A stretch of 64,000 nucleotides of DNA from Hassallia byssoidea VB512170 (lineage in GTDB: Bacteria > Cyanobacteriota > Cyanobacteriia > Cyanobacteriales > Nostocaceae), in NCBI RefSeq assembly GCF_000817785.2, contig NZ_JTCM02000011.1, positions 48,750-112,749 of the forward strand, read 5' to 3'. This document shows positions 48,735-58,391 of the stretch, in pieces; positions within the stretch are counted from its first letter, which is position 1; every line of letters starts with the position of its first letter. The notes below the pieces were generated by a model. The model saw only the letters and a list, made by a program, of their open reading frames with translations. It was not told the origin of the DNA and made no database searches. The position numbers and the translations under genes were made by a program.

Positions 48735-49580
48735 TTAAAAGCGACCGAAGTTGTAACCAACTCCAATCGACAATCCGATGTCGGTTTCATCAAAAAATGC
48801 GGCATTTACAGCAGCATTTGCCGTAAATTGAGCATTTAGAGGCACATCAACGCCACCAGTTACTAAAAAAGCGGCTTGAGTGTCATCCCCAGTATTAATC
48901 GCTGCACCAGCCCCAACATAAGGAGCGATCGGTAATGGTTCGCTAAATGGATCTGATGCCTGCTGAAAGGAAAAGTCGTAAGTAACAGGAATCAAAAAAG
49001 CAGTATTGTCGCCAATTACTGCCGACGGTCGCACTGATATGGCATTTGACAATCCTATTTTGCTAATCACCATAAAATTGCCGTCGCCCACAGCGGAGTC
49101 ACCACCACTTATACCAATGTTGGCAGCGATACCAACATAGCTACTGCCACCACGGGTAGGTCTACCCGGATCAATATCCGCTTGTGCCACCTGAGAATTA
49201 GATTTTGGTAAAGATGCTTGAAATTGCGCTTGCGGGTATTGAGCAGTTAGTGCCGCAGATGAGGTTGACGTTGTTCCGGGAACAGGCGTGACTATTCGAT
49301 TAGCAGTTTCCTCTGTATTGATGCCTGGGAACTGTTGCCCAGTTGTAGAATCTGATACCAAAACTGGATTGCCTTCTGATACAGTAGAGAAGTTTTGGCT
49401 TTGAGTCTCTACCCCAGCACTCGTTTGGTCAACAGACACTTCAGTTGTGGATAGCTGAGTTGATTGTTGAACCGCTGGTACTGTCTGAGCAACAGCAGAT
49501 AAGCCGCTACCTAGAACTGCTACAGTTACACTGGTCAGGCAAAAAACACGTTTACGAAGAAAAATATTACTCACATTCAC
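48735..49580 (-). CDS. Outer-membrane beta-barrel protein
   Basis: 281 aa. A signal peptide (RVFCLTSVTVAVLGSGLSAVAQ) is followed by about 120 Ser/Thr/Gln-rich residues. The C-terminal half has alternating strands (SSYVGIAANIGISGG, IAPYVGAGAAINTGDD, GLSIGVGYNFGRF), ending in the terminal Phe recognised by the BAM complex. Small barrels of this type are adhesin- or OmpA/W-like. The function is unknown. The promoter must be in the long gap upstream. Confidence 0.8.
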   Translation of the reverse strand: MNVSNIFLRKRVFCLTSVTVAVLGSGLSAVAQTVPAVQQSTQLSTTEVSVDQTSAGVETQSQNFSTVSEGNPVLVSDSTTGQQFPGINTEETANRIVTPVPGTTSTSSAALTAQYPQAQFQASLPKSNSQVAQADIDPGRPTRGGSSYVGIAANIGISGGDSAVGDGNFMVISKIGLSNAISVRPSAVIGDNTAFLIPVTYDFSFQQASDPFSEPLPIAPYVGAGAAINTGDDTQAAFLVTGGVDVPLNAQFTANAAVNAAFFDETDIGLSIGVGYNFGRF

Positions 49581-50611
49581 TCCTCTAAGAATATTGCCAA
49601 AATAGATAAGGGTTTAGTTGTTTTGAGTCAACTTCTGGCAATATTCAAAATTTAACACCAAAAAATCAATTCACACATACTTAATTAGGTGGAAAGTATT
49701 TAATATCTGACACCATAAAATCAAGTAATATATCCTGAATTTAACGGTTGACAAAAATTAACTATACTTATTCCTATGAAAATGGGGAGTAGAGACGTTC
49801 CGCGCTCTCTCCAGTCTCTACGGCAGTTCGGAATGGTGATGCCTCCGCATGAAAGTGCAACAGTGCTGATGCAGCAGTTGTTTTTGCTTTGCACAGCCGG
49901 ACCAACAAAAATTGCATTACAGTAGTTTTTACATTAATCGACTATCCCAGTCTCTGGACTCTGCTTTACAAATTTTTTACCCGGAGCGATCGCCTAACTT
50001 CTGCAACTAAAAACAGATAAAATCTCGAAATTTCCGGCTTTTCTTGACTTTATACCTACTGAACTTCATATTTTTTTCATGAAAAATAGGTGAAGCTACT
50101 ATTATCTTTTTATCTTTTATGTTAAGCTATGAGTTATTATCAAATTGAAGTCGTGAGAAAATTTCCTGTAAGCTTAAATTTTATCTCCGGCAAAAATTTG
50201 GTAAATCAAAACCAAAATTATATTGCTCCTCAACTTACTTGGTTTTGAATTAGTTTCTCACATTACAGATTGTGTGGTTAAATGTTCTAGTTTTGTTCGT
50301 GATAATTAAGGGCGTAGATAAAGCAGATTCGGGGTCAGGCAGCTTTGCATGATTGTTCTTCATGTAAAGAAAGCATGATTGGCGCGATATCGCCCCGTCA
50401 GGAATGTTTATCCACAATTGATGTAACTGCTACTAAATGGCTTTCATGTATTGCCAATTTACTGTATTCATATTTGATGACAAATGTCTAGACCCAGAAA
50501 ATCCTGAACATTGAAAGAACAATATTGAATCTTGGAACTTCTCCTCACGCTTCACTGTATATTGTTTTTTTTGTAAACAAGTTGAAAAGTTATCACGTAC
50601 TGGGCGCTACC
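49581..50611. other. Long intergenic region upstream of the polysaccharide cluster
   Basis: About 1 kb. GTAGAGAC and GTCTCTAC (49789-49796, 49814-49821) form an 8-bp inverted repeat of the family seen in trpE. A GCATGATT word is repeated at about 50348 and 50375. An in-frame extension upstream of the WecG-like start (50525-50611) has no family support. No gene called. Confidence 0.45.
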
Positions 50612-51400
50612 ATGAAGAAAGTTAAAATTCTGAACTTGGAATTTGACAATTTGTCAAAGAGAGAGTTTTTAGAAAACTTACAATCGGGGGTAGTATTTAC
50701 GCCCAATGTCGATCATCTCATCAAACTCGAAAAAGACCCGGAATTTTTGCAAGCATACAGCATTAGTGATTATAACCTTTGTGACAGTAAAATCCTGATT
50801 TATGCTTCAAGATTTCTCGGAACACCAATCAAAGAAAAAATATCCGGATCAGACATATTTCCTGCGTTCTACAATTACCATAAGAAAAATGAAGAAATAA
50901 AGATTTTTCTTTTAGGAGCAGGTAAAGGAGTAGCTCTCACCGCACAAAATAAGATAAATCAAAAAATCGGCAGAAATATGGTAATTGCTACATATTCTCC
51001 GCCTTTTAGGTTTGAACATGACGTAGAGCAATGTCAAAACATAATTGACATGATTAATAATTCAGGTGCTACAGTTCTGGTGATAGGTGTTGGTGCTCCA
51101 AAACAAGAAAAGTGGATATACAAGTACAAAGATAGTTTGCCATTTATCAAAATATTTATGGCATTAGGAGCAACTATCGATTTTGAAGCAGACAATGTGA
51201 AAAGAGCGCCTAAATGGATGAGTGAAGTAGGATTAGAATGGTTGTTTAGATTATTACGCGAACCGAAAAGATTGTGGAAAAGATATTTAGTAGATGATGT
51301 TGTTTTCTTTCTACTACTTTTCAGACAAAAATTTAATTTATTTCGGAAAAAAGACCGTAAGGATGATAGCAGAATTTGGGAAATTGTTGATAGATTGTAA
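50612..51400 (+). CDS. WecG/TagA/CpsF-family glycosyltransferase
   Basis: 262 aa from ATG 50612 (MKKVKILNLEFDN), where family members start. Motifs: VVFTPNVDHLIKLEKD (the TxNxxH/D-type donor site), FLLGAGKGVA, ATYSPPF, VLVIGVGAPKQEKW (the GxPxQE/K-x-W motif) and FMALGATIDFEADNVKRAPKWM with the conserved GLEWLFRLLREPKRLW. The family (GT26) adds ManNAcA, ManNAc or Glc to lipid-linked intermediates. A non-lipid signal suggests membrane association through the basic C-terminus. It starts the exopolysaccharide region. Confidence 0.92.
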   Translation: MKKVKILNLEFDNLSKREFLENLQSGVVFTPNVDHLIKLEKDPEFLQAYSISDYNLCDSKILIYASRFLGTPIKEKISGSDIFPAFYNYHKKNEEIKIFLLGAGKGVALTAQNKINQKIGRNMVIATYSPPFRFEHDVEQCQNIIDMINNSGATVLVIGVGAPKQEKWIYKYKDSLPFIKIFMALGATIDFEADNVKRAPKWMSEVGLEWLFRLLREPKRLWKRYLVDDVVFFLLLFRQKFNLFRKKDRKDDSRIWEIVDRL

Positions 51401-51407
51401 TTAGCCC

Positions 51408-51469
51408 TGGCGACTAGAAGTCGCGGTTCATGTTGCACACAGACAAAGCCCGCAGAACATCGCGGGCTA
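51408..51469. repeat. GGCGACTAGAAGTCGC / AGCCCGC...GCGGGCT interspersed repeat
   Basis: Two adjacent stems, CGACTagAAGTCG and AGCCCGC/GCGGGCT, in about 60 nt directly after the transferase stop codon. Likely a small structured repeat; it could also end transcription. Confidence 0.65.
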
Positions 51470-51540
51470 AATAACAAACTTCTTAAAAAAGTCTGCTTTG
51501 AAGTAGATTTAATAAAATGGATTGTCAAGTAGGGGTTTTG

Positions 51541-51568
51541 GTGCGTTAGGACGAATGTCCTAACGCAC
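51541..51568. repeat. GTGCGTTAGGAC palindromic repeat
   Basis: Perfect 12-bp arms GTGCGTTAGGAC and GTCCTAACGCAC around GAAT, followed by CCTACATTTT. Convergent genes flank it. Confidence 0.9.
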
Positions 51569-51642
51569 CCTACATTTTATATTTTTCATGTTGACCTACT
51601 TAGATTGAGTTGTAATTTGATAAATCAGTTGTTTTGGCTCGT

Positions 51643-52761
51643 TTATGCTTGCATTACTAATTCAGCTAGGTTCTTTAAATCGGCTTGTCTAGATAACATT
51701 TCTGGTGTTTGTTCGAGTCCGACTTTATCTAATATTTGGCTCCAGCGATATACCCAGTCGTGGCGTAATAGTGAGTTAATAATATTGTCTTGACGTATTC
51801 TCTTTATGCGCTCAGGCTGTGCGTCAAGTTCTGCTATGATATCAGCTATATTAACGGCATTGTAGGGTATTTCAATTACTGCATCTTGCCAATTCAAGTA
51901 TGTGGTATAAGCTTCACAAATTGGAGGAGTTCCAATCATTATTGCTCCTCCTGCTGCTCCTTCAAAAAAGCGAGAGCCTAATTCTTCTTGATTACCTGTT
52001 TGATTAACGCTGTCAAATTTGGCTTTATTAGCGATAAAATAACGGCTTCTTTTAATTAGATTAATATATAAAGTTCGATGTTCTTTATAATCCATCATTT
52101 GCAGACCTTTGAGAGTGTCATATAAATATAAAAAATTGTCTTCTGCTAGTTCTATTAAAGCTTTGTGTACTATTGGCGAACGACGACCGATGCTATAGAC
52201 ATCAATATTTCTTTGAGGTTGATGCGGATAGGGGCAAAATTTGATAGCATCGACGGCATAAGGTAGAGAGTAACAAGGACGTTGAATTAAATTAGCGATC
52301 GCATCAACACTCTTGGCTTGAGTCGTGAAAATATAATCAAAATCTTTGACAAGTTCCAGACAAAGCTTAGTCTTATGTTCCAAAACTTCTTTAGCCCATA
52401 TTTCATCTATCCATAAAACAGCTTTATGACTCTTTTCTCGCCATTGTTTTATTGAATTTATACAGGTAATATCCCAAAAGTGCTGACAGATAAAAAATAA
52501 TAAATCATATTCTTTATCCACAGTTGATGTTCGGCAACCTGATTTGAGAAGCTTGCCGTTACCTACAGTTAATGCCGCGTAATTTGCTAACTTTTTATTT
52601 ATTTGCTTTCTCAAGCCAGAAGCGAACTCAGGTGTCAGCATATCAGCATAGTCAAAAGTGCAAATTGCATCTTCAAATTCATATTCGGCAGAGCGAAAAG
52701 CTTGAGAATGCAAGTTTCTCATGGATATAATTAAAATTCGTGGTTTGAGATTTTTTGACAT
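51643..52761 (-). CDS. CgeB-like glycosyltransferase family protein
   Basis: 372 aa from ATG 52761 (MSKNLKPRILIISMRN), preceded by GAGGTAAATTT; the 17-residue extension upstream lies in repeat DNA. It shows a CgeB/GT1-like layout: an N-domain with LLFFICQHFW and FDYIFTTQAKSVDA, then the C-domain with RNIDVYSIGRRSP, FLYLYDTLKG and ELGSRFFEGAAGGAIMIG, the donor-binding E-x-AGG motif. It probably transfers sugar in the surface-polysaccharide pathway. The specificity is unknown. Confidence 0.8.
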   Translation of the reverse strand: MSKNLKPRILIISMRNLHSQAFRSAEYEFEDAICTFDYADMLTPEFASGLRKQINKKLANYAALTVGNGKLLKSGCRTSTVDKEYDLLFFICQHFWDITCINSIKQWREKSHKAVLWIDEIWAKEVLEHKTKLCLELVKDFDYIFTTQAKSVDAIANLIQRPCYSLPYAVDAIKFCPYPHQPQRNIDVYSIGRRSPIVHKALIELAEDNFLYLYDTLKGLQMMDYKEHRTLYINLIKRSRYFIANKAKFDSVNQTGNQEELGSRFFEGAAGGAIMIGTPPICEAYTTYLNWQDAVIEIPYNAVNIADIIAELDAQPERIKRIRQDNIINSLLRHDWVYRWSQILDKVGLEQTPEMLSRQADLKNLAELVMQA

Positions 52762-52777
52762 GTTAAAATTTACCTCA

Positions 52778-52903
52778 CGCAAAGGCAAGGTAGCGCGTTG
52801 CGGTGAGTCCACTCGGCGGTTGCCTGTACCGTCCCGTCGAAGTGGCGAACCCGAAGGGGGGTGGAGGAGTTTGTAGCGACTGCCGCGCGGAGGCGCAAAG
52901 AAA
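52778..52903. repeat. GC-rich composite interspersed repeat
   Basis: About 125 nt, much more GC-rich than its surroundings, with words GGTAGCGCGTTGCGG, GGCGGTTGCC, GTGGCGAACCCG and TTGTAGCGACTGCCGC. It separates the CgeB-like gene from the GH5 gene. It appears non-coding. Confidence 0.65.
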
Positions 52904-52932
52904 GAGTGTAAAATTAGGGGTTTTGGAGAAGT

Positions 52933-54120
52933 TTATTTCAGTAGCTTATTTAAAAGCTTTTGTTTGGGAGCGTTTATATTTTGCCAGTCATCTAGGAGAA
53001 TGCCGCCAGTACCTTTACTATTGGGATTCCAACACCAATAAGCAAAGCTCAACTTTTTCTTAGCAATGTAATCGACAAGAAAGCGTTGCCAAATTCCTTC
53101 TTTTGATTTGTTATCTACAAAATATCCGCCAAATTCACCAATTAAAATTGGGGCGATACGCTGAGTGGCAATATAATTAAATCCAGTTTCCCAGCGTTGA
53201 TAAAGGTTTGCCGGGAATATCGGATCTGCAAACCACGACACATTAGAACCACCGTATTCGTGAGGTGAATATACTAGCTTTTTGGGTATTTTCAGACGCA
53301 CTGGATATTTGCGGACACCTTCGAGATTTGCACCCCAAAAGTAATTTGACTGTTTTTGACCGGGCACATTTTTCTCTATTCCTTCAACGAGAATTAGCCA
53401 ATTTGGGTTTATACTGAGAATCTGATTTCCTGCCCGCTGTGCAGCTAATCGCCAATCTGTTGCTTGGTTCCCAGTTCCCCAACTAGCACTACCGTGGGGT
53501 TCGTTTTTCAAATCGGCTCCGATGATGTTGGTGTATTTTTTGTAACGATTTGCCAGCATTTTCCAAGTGTCAATCCAGTCTTTCTCAGTGAATCCGTCTC
53601 CGTACCATAATTCGGAAATATGGTCATCTTTAAGACAGTGACTGTCTAACAGAATCAGCAACCCTTGGCGTTGAGCTTCTTGAATTACTAAATCCATGAC
53701 TTCAAGGGGGGTTTTGCCTTGCAAATCTTTATTTGCATCGATAGAAAAGTTGATACCGCTGATGTTTTGAGAACGCAGTGCTTCTACGGAATAAGGTAAG
53801 CGGATGAAGTTGTAGCCCAAACTTTTAATTTGAGCGAGCATGTCTTTATAGTCTCTGCTCCAAAGACCATGAGGTGCATGTGTGTTAATTTCTATACCAA
53901 ACCAGTTGATGCCGCGCAGCATGACAATTTTACCTTTAGCATCAACAATCTGAGAACCGCGAGTGGATAAAGGCAAGATAATATTAGTAGCTGCGGCTTC
54001 TGTGCTGCTGGGGAACTGTGGCGAAAAAAGGTAGAGATTTGTAGAGAGTAAAATTAAGATGAAGCCAATGGCAATTTTTGCTGTGAAGCTTCTCCATAGT
54101 ATTGAGTTGAGTCGTTGCAT
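52933..54120 (-). CDS. Secreted glycoside hydrolase family 5 (endoglucanase-like)
   Basis: 395 aa. An N-terminal hydrophobic signal (IAIGFILILLSTNLYLF) and a short linker precede a GH5 barrel: GSQIVDAKGKIVMLRGINWFG, GYNFIRLPYSVEAL, LLILLDSHC, IIGADLKNEPHG (acid/base Glu207), LVYSPHEYGG and PILIGEFGG (nucleophile Glu329). Both catalytic glutamates are present. Within a polysaccharide cluster it may trim or release nascent glucan rather than digest food cellulose, which is inference from context. 16 nt from the next glycosyltransferase gene on the same strand. Confidence 0.9.
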   Translation of the reverse strand: MQRLNSILWRSFTAKIAIGFILILLSTNLYLFSPQFPSSTEAAATNIILPLSTRGSQIVDAKGKIVMLRGINWFGIEINTHAPHGLWSRDYKDMLAQIKSLGYNFIRLPYSVEALRSQNISGINFSIDANKDLQGKTPLEVMDLVIQEAQRQGLLILLDSHCLKDDHISELWYGDGFTEKDWIDTWKMLANRYKKYTNIIGADLKNEPHGSASWGTGNQATDWRLAAQRAGNQILSINPNWLILVEGIEKNVPGQKQSNYFWGANLEGVRKYPVRLKIPKKLVYSPHEYGGSNVSWFADPIFPANLYQRWETGFNYIATQRIAPILIGEFGGYFVDNKSKEGIWQRFLVDYIAKKKLSFAYWCWNPNSKGTGGILLDDWQNINAPKQKLLNKLLK

Positions 54121-54135
54121 TGTAAAATGTTTGTA

Positions 54136-55281
54136 TTAAAGATGATTTATGGCATAAGTAATATCCGCAAGAAATTTCGAGTGGCGGTTTTCTGACCAGG
54201 CGATCGCCTCGGCACAAATATCTGGTATTGTGTTTAAAGTTAATAATTGAACCAAATAAAGAGCGAATTCTTCTGGTTTTTCGGCAACTATAACTGAAGA
54301 GGGATATTCAGATATGCCACGTAATGCAGTAGGTGTTGCTACTAAAGGAGAACCGGAAGCGATCGCATCCAAAGTTTTTATCTGTACCCCACCCCCACTA
54401 ATAGAGGGAATTGCTAATACTTTTGCCTGTGCCATAAATGTTTGGACACTGGGGACAAAACCGCAATAATTGATATTAGGATACTGTCCTTTCAACCATT
54501 CGGCACCTAATCCAGCAATATGAATTGATAGATTTGTGGGTAAGTGCGGATAAACTTTTTCTAAAAACCAATTCAGCCCTAATTTATTAGCTTTCCATGT
54601 CCAAGAACCGATAATACCAATGTCAAAGTTTTTGACTGTAGGTTGATGTGATGATATTTTCAAGCTAGAAGGTAGATGAAAAATTTTCGTTGTTTTATTG
54701 ATGTCTAGAAAGTAGCTAGCATCATATTCTGTAAATGTCCAAACTTGTGTAGCTGTTTTCGCAAAATTATCTTCCATATCTTTGATGAGGTCAGTTTCTC
54801 GCTGATATATATGTTGTGATATCTGGCTTTGAGAGTTTTTTAATTGCGCTAGATATATTTCATGTTCAATGTTATGAGCGATGAATATAATTTTTGCTTT
54901 GTTGTTAAGGAAAGGTGCTAACCAGCCGATTTGGGCATGATCTATTAGGAAAATGTCAAATTTATCTTTTTTTAAAAGAGTTTTGAGTTGATTGATGTAT
55001 TTTTGAGAATAATATTTGGCTGAGGAGTAGGGAAGATTTTTTAATAGTCCTAAGCTCATCCAAAGCATAGGATAAAGTCGGGATTTGTCGGTTTCTATGT
55101 GTCTTTGGGCGATGGGTATTTCATTGTTTTTTGGTTGGAAAATACTGCTTGGGCGTTGATATCCTAGGATTAAGGCTTCATGTCCATTATGTTGAAGTGC
55201 ATCGATAAATGATTGTGATGCAATTTCACCGCCTGTTGTTTTTTTACTAGGAAGGACGGTTGTTAAGTATAATATTTTCAT
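54136..55281 (-). CDS. Glycosyltransferase family 4-like protein
   Basis: 381 aa GT-B enzyme. MKILYLTTVLPSKKTTGGEIASQS starts the acceptor domain (the GGE-type loop). The C-domain includes FDIGIIGSWTWKANKLGLNW, IHIAGLGAEWLKG, FVPSVQTFMAQAKVLAIPS and SGGGVQIKTLDAIASGSPLVAT, where GVQIKTLDA holds the E/K-type donor site of this subgroup. Co-directional with the GH5 gene, and likely in one operon with it. Confidence 0.87.
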   Translation of the reverse strand: MKILYLTTVLPSKKTTGGEIASQSFIDALQHNGHEALILGYQRPSSIFQPKNNEIPIAQRHIETDKSRLYPMLWMSLGLLKNLPYSSAKYYSQKYINQLKTLLKKDKFDIFLIDHAQIGWLAPFLNNKAKIIFIAHNIEHEIYLAQLKNSQSQISQHIYQRETDLIKDMEDNFAKTATQVWTFTEYDASYFLDINKTTKIFHLPSSLKISSHQPTVKNFDIGIIGSWTWKANKLGLNWFLEKVYPHLPTNLSIHIAGLGAEWLKGQYPNINYCGFVPSVQTFMAQAKVLAIPSISGGGVQIKTLDAIASGSPLVATPTALRGISEYPSSVIVAEKPEEFALYLVQLLTLNTIPDICAEAIAWSENRHSKFLADITYAINHL

Positions 55282-55480
55282 TAGGTAAGTTTGGAGTTTT
55301 TAGGTAGTAAGCACTTTAGTGCTTAAATCAGCGTTGAAACCTATTAAATAATTTGTAAGGTGTATTGAAGAGTTGGGTTCTCACAATTGCAGGAGATGAG
55401 TTGAGATGCACCTGTTTAACGAACCGCCAAGATGCCAAGAGCGCCAAGAGAAGAGGGGGAGAGAATCTATTTTTGAAGGG
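55282..55480. repeat. Spacer with GTAGTAAGCACTTTAGTGCTTA repeat
   Basis: 55302-55326 reads GTAGTAAGCACTTTAGTGCTTA, a short member of the palindromic family described at 32162. The rest includes AACGAACCGCCAAGATGCC and GCCAAGAGCGCCAAGAG near-repeats. No gene. Confidence 0.6.
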
Positions 55481-56410
55481 TTATATTCCTTGAGTTATTT
55501 TGTAGGCTTGGTAGCGCATTCCGGCGATACCTGCTAGGGTTCCTACGCCTTTGTAGATACGTAATAATGCTTTAATAAATTGATGCTGTCCGAGGAAAAG
55601 GGAGGGAAGGATGAAGCATAATCCTTGAGCTATTAGTGCGATTCCTTTGGTGATGCGTATGGTGAGTAGGATTATTGAAGGGTAAAGTTCGCGCTCGCAA
55701 ATGCTGTGTCTGCTCCAACCTAAATAACCGCGTTGGAGTATCCATTTGATGTTAGTACGGCTTTCGGGTATCCACTCGTAAACTAAGGCTTGGTCTGCCC
55801 ATATTAGTTTATATCCTGCGCGGTGAAGGCGCATGAAAAAGTGGGAATCTTCGCCGCCGCTGAGTGCAAAACGCTCGTCGAAAATTTTATCTATGTTGTG
55901 TAAAATTGAGGAGCGAATTAGTACGTTGTTGGTAAATGCAACTTTGAGTTGATGTCCTGTTGGGTGACGTTGTGGCTCAAAAAATTTACCTTGGATAATC
56001 CAGTTAGGTACGTCTGATTTGATAAAGTGCGGTAATGCGGGTCCGGTTACTACGTCTGCATTATGTGTTTGTTGAACGAATAAAAGTTCATCTAGCCAAG
56101 ATGGGTGGGGAACTTCGTCATCATCTATGAAAGCGATGAAGTTTGCGTTTTTGTTAACGCAGGCGATCGCTTTATTTCTCGCATAGGAAATACCCCGCTG
56201 TCGTTCAATGGAATATTTCATTTTCCATTTGAATTTAAGCAGTTGACTTGTGCAAACTTTACTCGCTGAACCAGTGACATCGTTATCAACAATGATTACT
56301 TCTATTTCTGGTGTTTCACACTTGTTAAAAGTTAGCTGATTTAAATTTGTTAGCAAGCGGTTTAATCCTTCAGGACGTTTATAACTTGCTACGCATACTG
56401 AAATTAGCAT
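55481..56410 (-). CDS. Glycosyltransferase family 2
   Basis: 309 aa GT-A enzyme. MLISVCVASYKRPEGL begins the nucleotide-binding fold; RQRGISYARNKAIA and AFIDDDEVPHPSWLDEL carry the DxD metal site; FALSGGEDSHFFMRLHRAGY holds the catalytic ED of the family. One hydrophobic stretch near the C-terminus (ITKGIALIAQGLCFILPSLF) suggests a membrane anchor. Likely co-transcribed with the upstream ligase gene 9 nt away. Confidence 0.9.
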   Translation of the reverse strand: MLISVCVASYKRPEGLNRLLTNLNQLTFNKCETPEIEVIIVDNDVTGSASKVCTSQLLKFKWKMKYSIERQRGISYARNKAIACVNKNANFIAFIDDDEVPHPSWLDELLFVQQTHNADVVTGPALPHFIKSDVPNWIIQGKFFEPQRHPTGHQLKVAFTNNVLIRSSILHNIDKIFDERFALSGGEDSHFFMRLHRAGYKLIWADQALVYEWIPESRTNIKWILQRGYLGWSRHSICERELYPSIILLTIRITKGIALIAQGLCFILPSLFLGQHQFIKALLRIYKGVGTLAGIAGMRYQAYKITQGI

Positions 56411-56419
56411 TCTTTCTCC

Positions 56420-57721
56420 TTATCTAAAGTTTGGCTCTTTTTCTTGTGCCATTACTGCCGTATAGCTGTAAATTTGAGCTTGTTCTGACTCTATAGCCAT
56501 TGAAAAAATTGTGGACACATATAGAATCCAAAAGATGCTGTTAGTAGCTAAAAGGGTACTTTCGCTGATGTTATAAATTACCAAAAAGCTTAGATACATT
56601 AATGTCCACAGTCCTTCTACGTTTTTGGTAATTCTTAACCAGCGTACTCCTTGGATACAAGCTGTTGTTAAGCTCAATAAAAATACAGCTAATCCGGATA
56701 TACCTAATTCGGCTAATAAATCCATGAAGCCGTTATGACCGTAGGGACATTCCCATTGAAGTGTACGCCAAAGATAGGCAGTGACATCGCTATCCCAATC
56801 TCTCCAAAAGCCATTGAATCCGTAACCTAATAAAGGACGTTCTTGAATGAGTTCAAGCATTACACTCCATAACTCTGTGCGTCCTGTTAATGTCAAATCT
56901 CTCCCTAATGCACTGGTGATGAAGGGTAAGTTATCGACAAACAAAATGGCTGCACTTCCGATTACTAGAATGATCGCGATCGCTATCGGTACTAATTGGT
57001 TATAATTACGCCGCCAAGTTCTATACAACGGCATAATTATCATCAACACTACAAACACAACTAAAGCTGTTTTGGATGTTGAACGGACTATTAAAACAAT
57101 GGAAAAAACATAGCCTATCCACGGCAGCCACCGGTATTTACTGTTAGCAATTGAATCAGAAATTGCTACAAACAAAAATACCATATTACTCAAAACCATC
57201 AACCGTCCCAAGAGGTTTTTGTGCGACATTATACCCCGCCAAGCACCTGCGTGAACGCCTCCCTCTTGAATGGTCATTAAACCGTAAAATGGCAATCCTA
57301 TGGCAAACACAATACTAAGTAAAATTACCAAACCTAGCGCCCAGCTTAATAACTGTAGTTGCTCTCGCAAGCTGTAACGCAAAGCTAGATATATCCCAAA
57401 TAGAGTTGTTCCTAACAACAATAAACTGCGGCGTAGGGTAATATCTGGTGCTACAGTCCAAATTGCTGATGCTAATGCAATTCCTACCAGTACCCAAATT
57501 AAAAAGTCCTTTTGTGCAATTAGTAGAAAACTCTTCCGTCGTGTCGCAAGCAAAAGCAAAGTCACCATATAAATCCCCATGAAAAGTAAGGGACTATATG
57601 GATCTTGGGGAATACTACCATTTGGACTTTCTAATAGCACTGGTATCAAGGCAGCTGTTGAAAGAAAAAGAGAAAATACAACAAATGCCTTTTCAACTAG
57701 CCTTGTAAATCTAAGCATCAC
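56420..57721 (-). CDS. O-antigen ligase/polymerase family membrane protein
   Basis: 433 aa with about ten hydrophobic spans. The Wzy/WaaL-type signature lies in the second half: ELIQERPLLGYGFNGFWRDW, then a periplasmic loop with YGHNGFMDLLAELGISGL, the HNxxLxxLxExGxxG motif of the PF04932 family. It either polymerises lipid-linked oligosaccharide or ligates it to an acceptor. It lies divergent to the Wzc-like gene, upstream of the GT2 gene. Confidence 0.9.
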   Translation of the reverse strand: MMLRFTRLVEKAFVVFSLFLSTAALIPVLLESPNGSIPQDPYSPLLFMGIYMVTLLLLATRRKSFLLIAQKDFLIWVLVGIALASAIWTVAPDITLRRSLLLLGTTLFGIYLALRYSLREQLQLLSWALGLVILLSIVFAIGLPFYGLMTIQEGGVHAGAWRGIMSHKNLLGRLMVLSNMVFLFVAISDSIANSKYRWLPWIGYVFSIVLIVRSTSKTALVVFVVLMIIMPLYRTWRRNYNQLVPIAIAIILVIGSAAILFVDNLPFITSALGRDLTLTGRTELWSVMLELIQERPLLGYGFNGFWRDWDSDVTAYLWRTLQWECPYGHNGFMDLLAELGISGLAVFLLSLTTACIQGVRWLRITKNVEGLWTLMYLSFLVIYNISESTLLATNSIFWILYVSTIFSMAIESEQAQIYSYTAVMAQEKEPNFR

Positions 57722-58391
57722 AACTCTATTTTTTCACTTGAGTACTGCTATCAAAAGGAAATTACAAAAGACTAAAAAGTGCCTTTTAATAGCATGATTA
57801 GCTTTGCCAAAATTGCCGATAAAGTTATTTAATTAACAAGTCAGCACGCAGATGTTATCAATAGCTAATCCGGAATACCATCTGTACAAATTTCTAGTCA
57901 GCTATAAATCAATGCATTAACCTGTAATTACCAGCTTTGAGAATTTGAAGAGCGGTAGAACTGAAAAAATACTATCCTGGTTAAGATTTGACGCGGCTCT
58001 GCCCCCAAATTTAACTTGGAATAAAGAATTTTAGGATTAACTTTACTTAATCTTCATCAAGAATATTTTTTGATGAAATTTTGACTAAGCGCAGTGCATT
58101 ATTCTGTTAACAGGATATGTTGAGGATATCTAGACTTGGAAAAATTTTGGTAAGTATCATGTCTCTTATTCTCAAAAATCGATTTATTGAGACATAATTA
58201 ATCCAAGATATAAAGTCTACAAGATAACTTTATGTTGACTGTTCGCTCTTTTTCTCAACAATCCAATCTAGGTTTTGGCAATCGCAACATTAGCTATTGG
58301 TAGCTATCCAAATTATCTGCCTACCTCGGTTGGAAAAAAAATTAAGTTTTCCGAAAGAGAATTATCAAATTGATATCCTCAACAGTTTTGC
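57722..58391. other. Divergent promoter region in the polysaccharide cluster
   Basis: 670 nt between the divergent ligase and Wzc-like genes. AT-rich with no gene. No repeat families were seen here, in contrast to most gaps of the window, which makes it likely to hold functional promoter and leader sequence for both transcription units. Confidence 0.45.

Noticed and set aside
49748..49768. Promoter with TTGACA and TATACT in the outer-membrane gene upstream region
   Set aside because: The spacer is only 9 nt, too short for a sigma-70 promoter, and it faces away from the outer-membrane gene.
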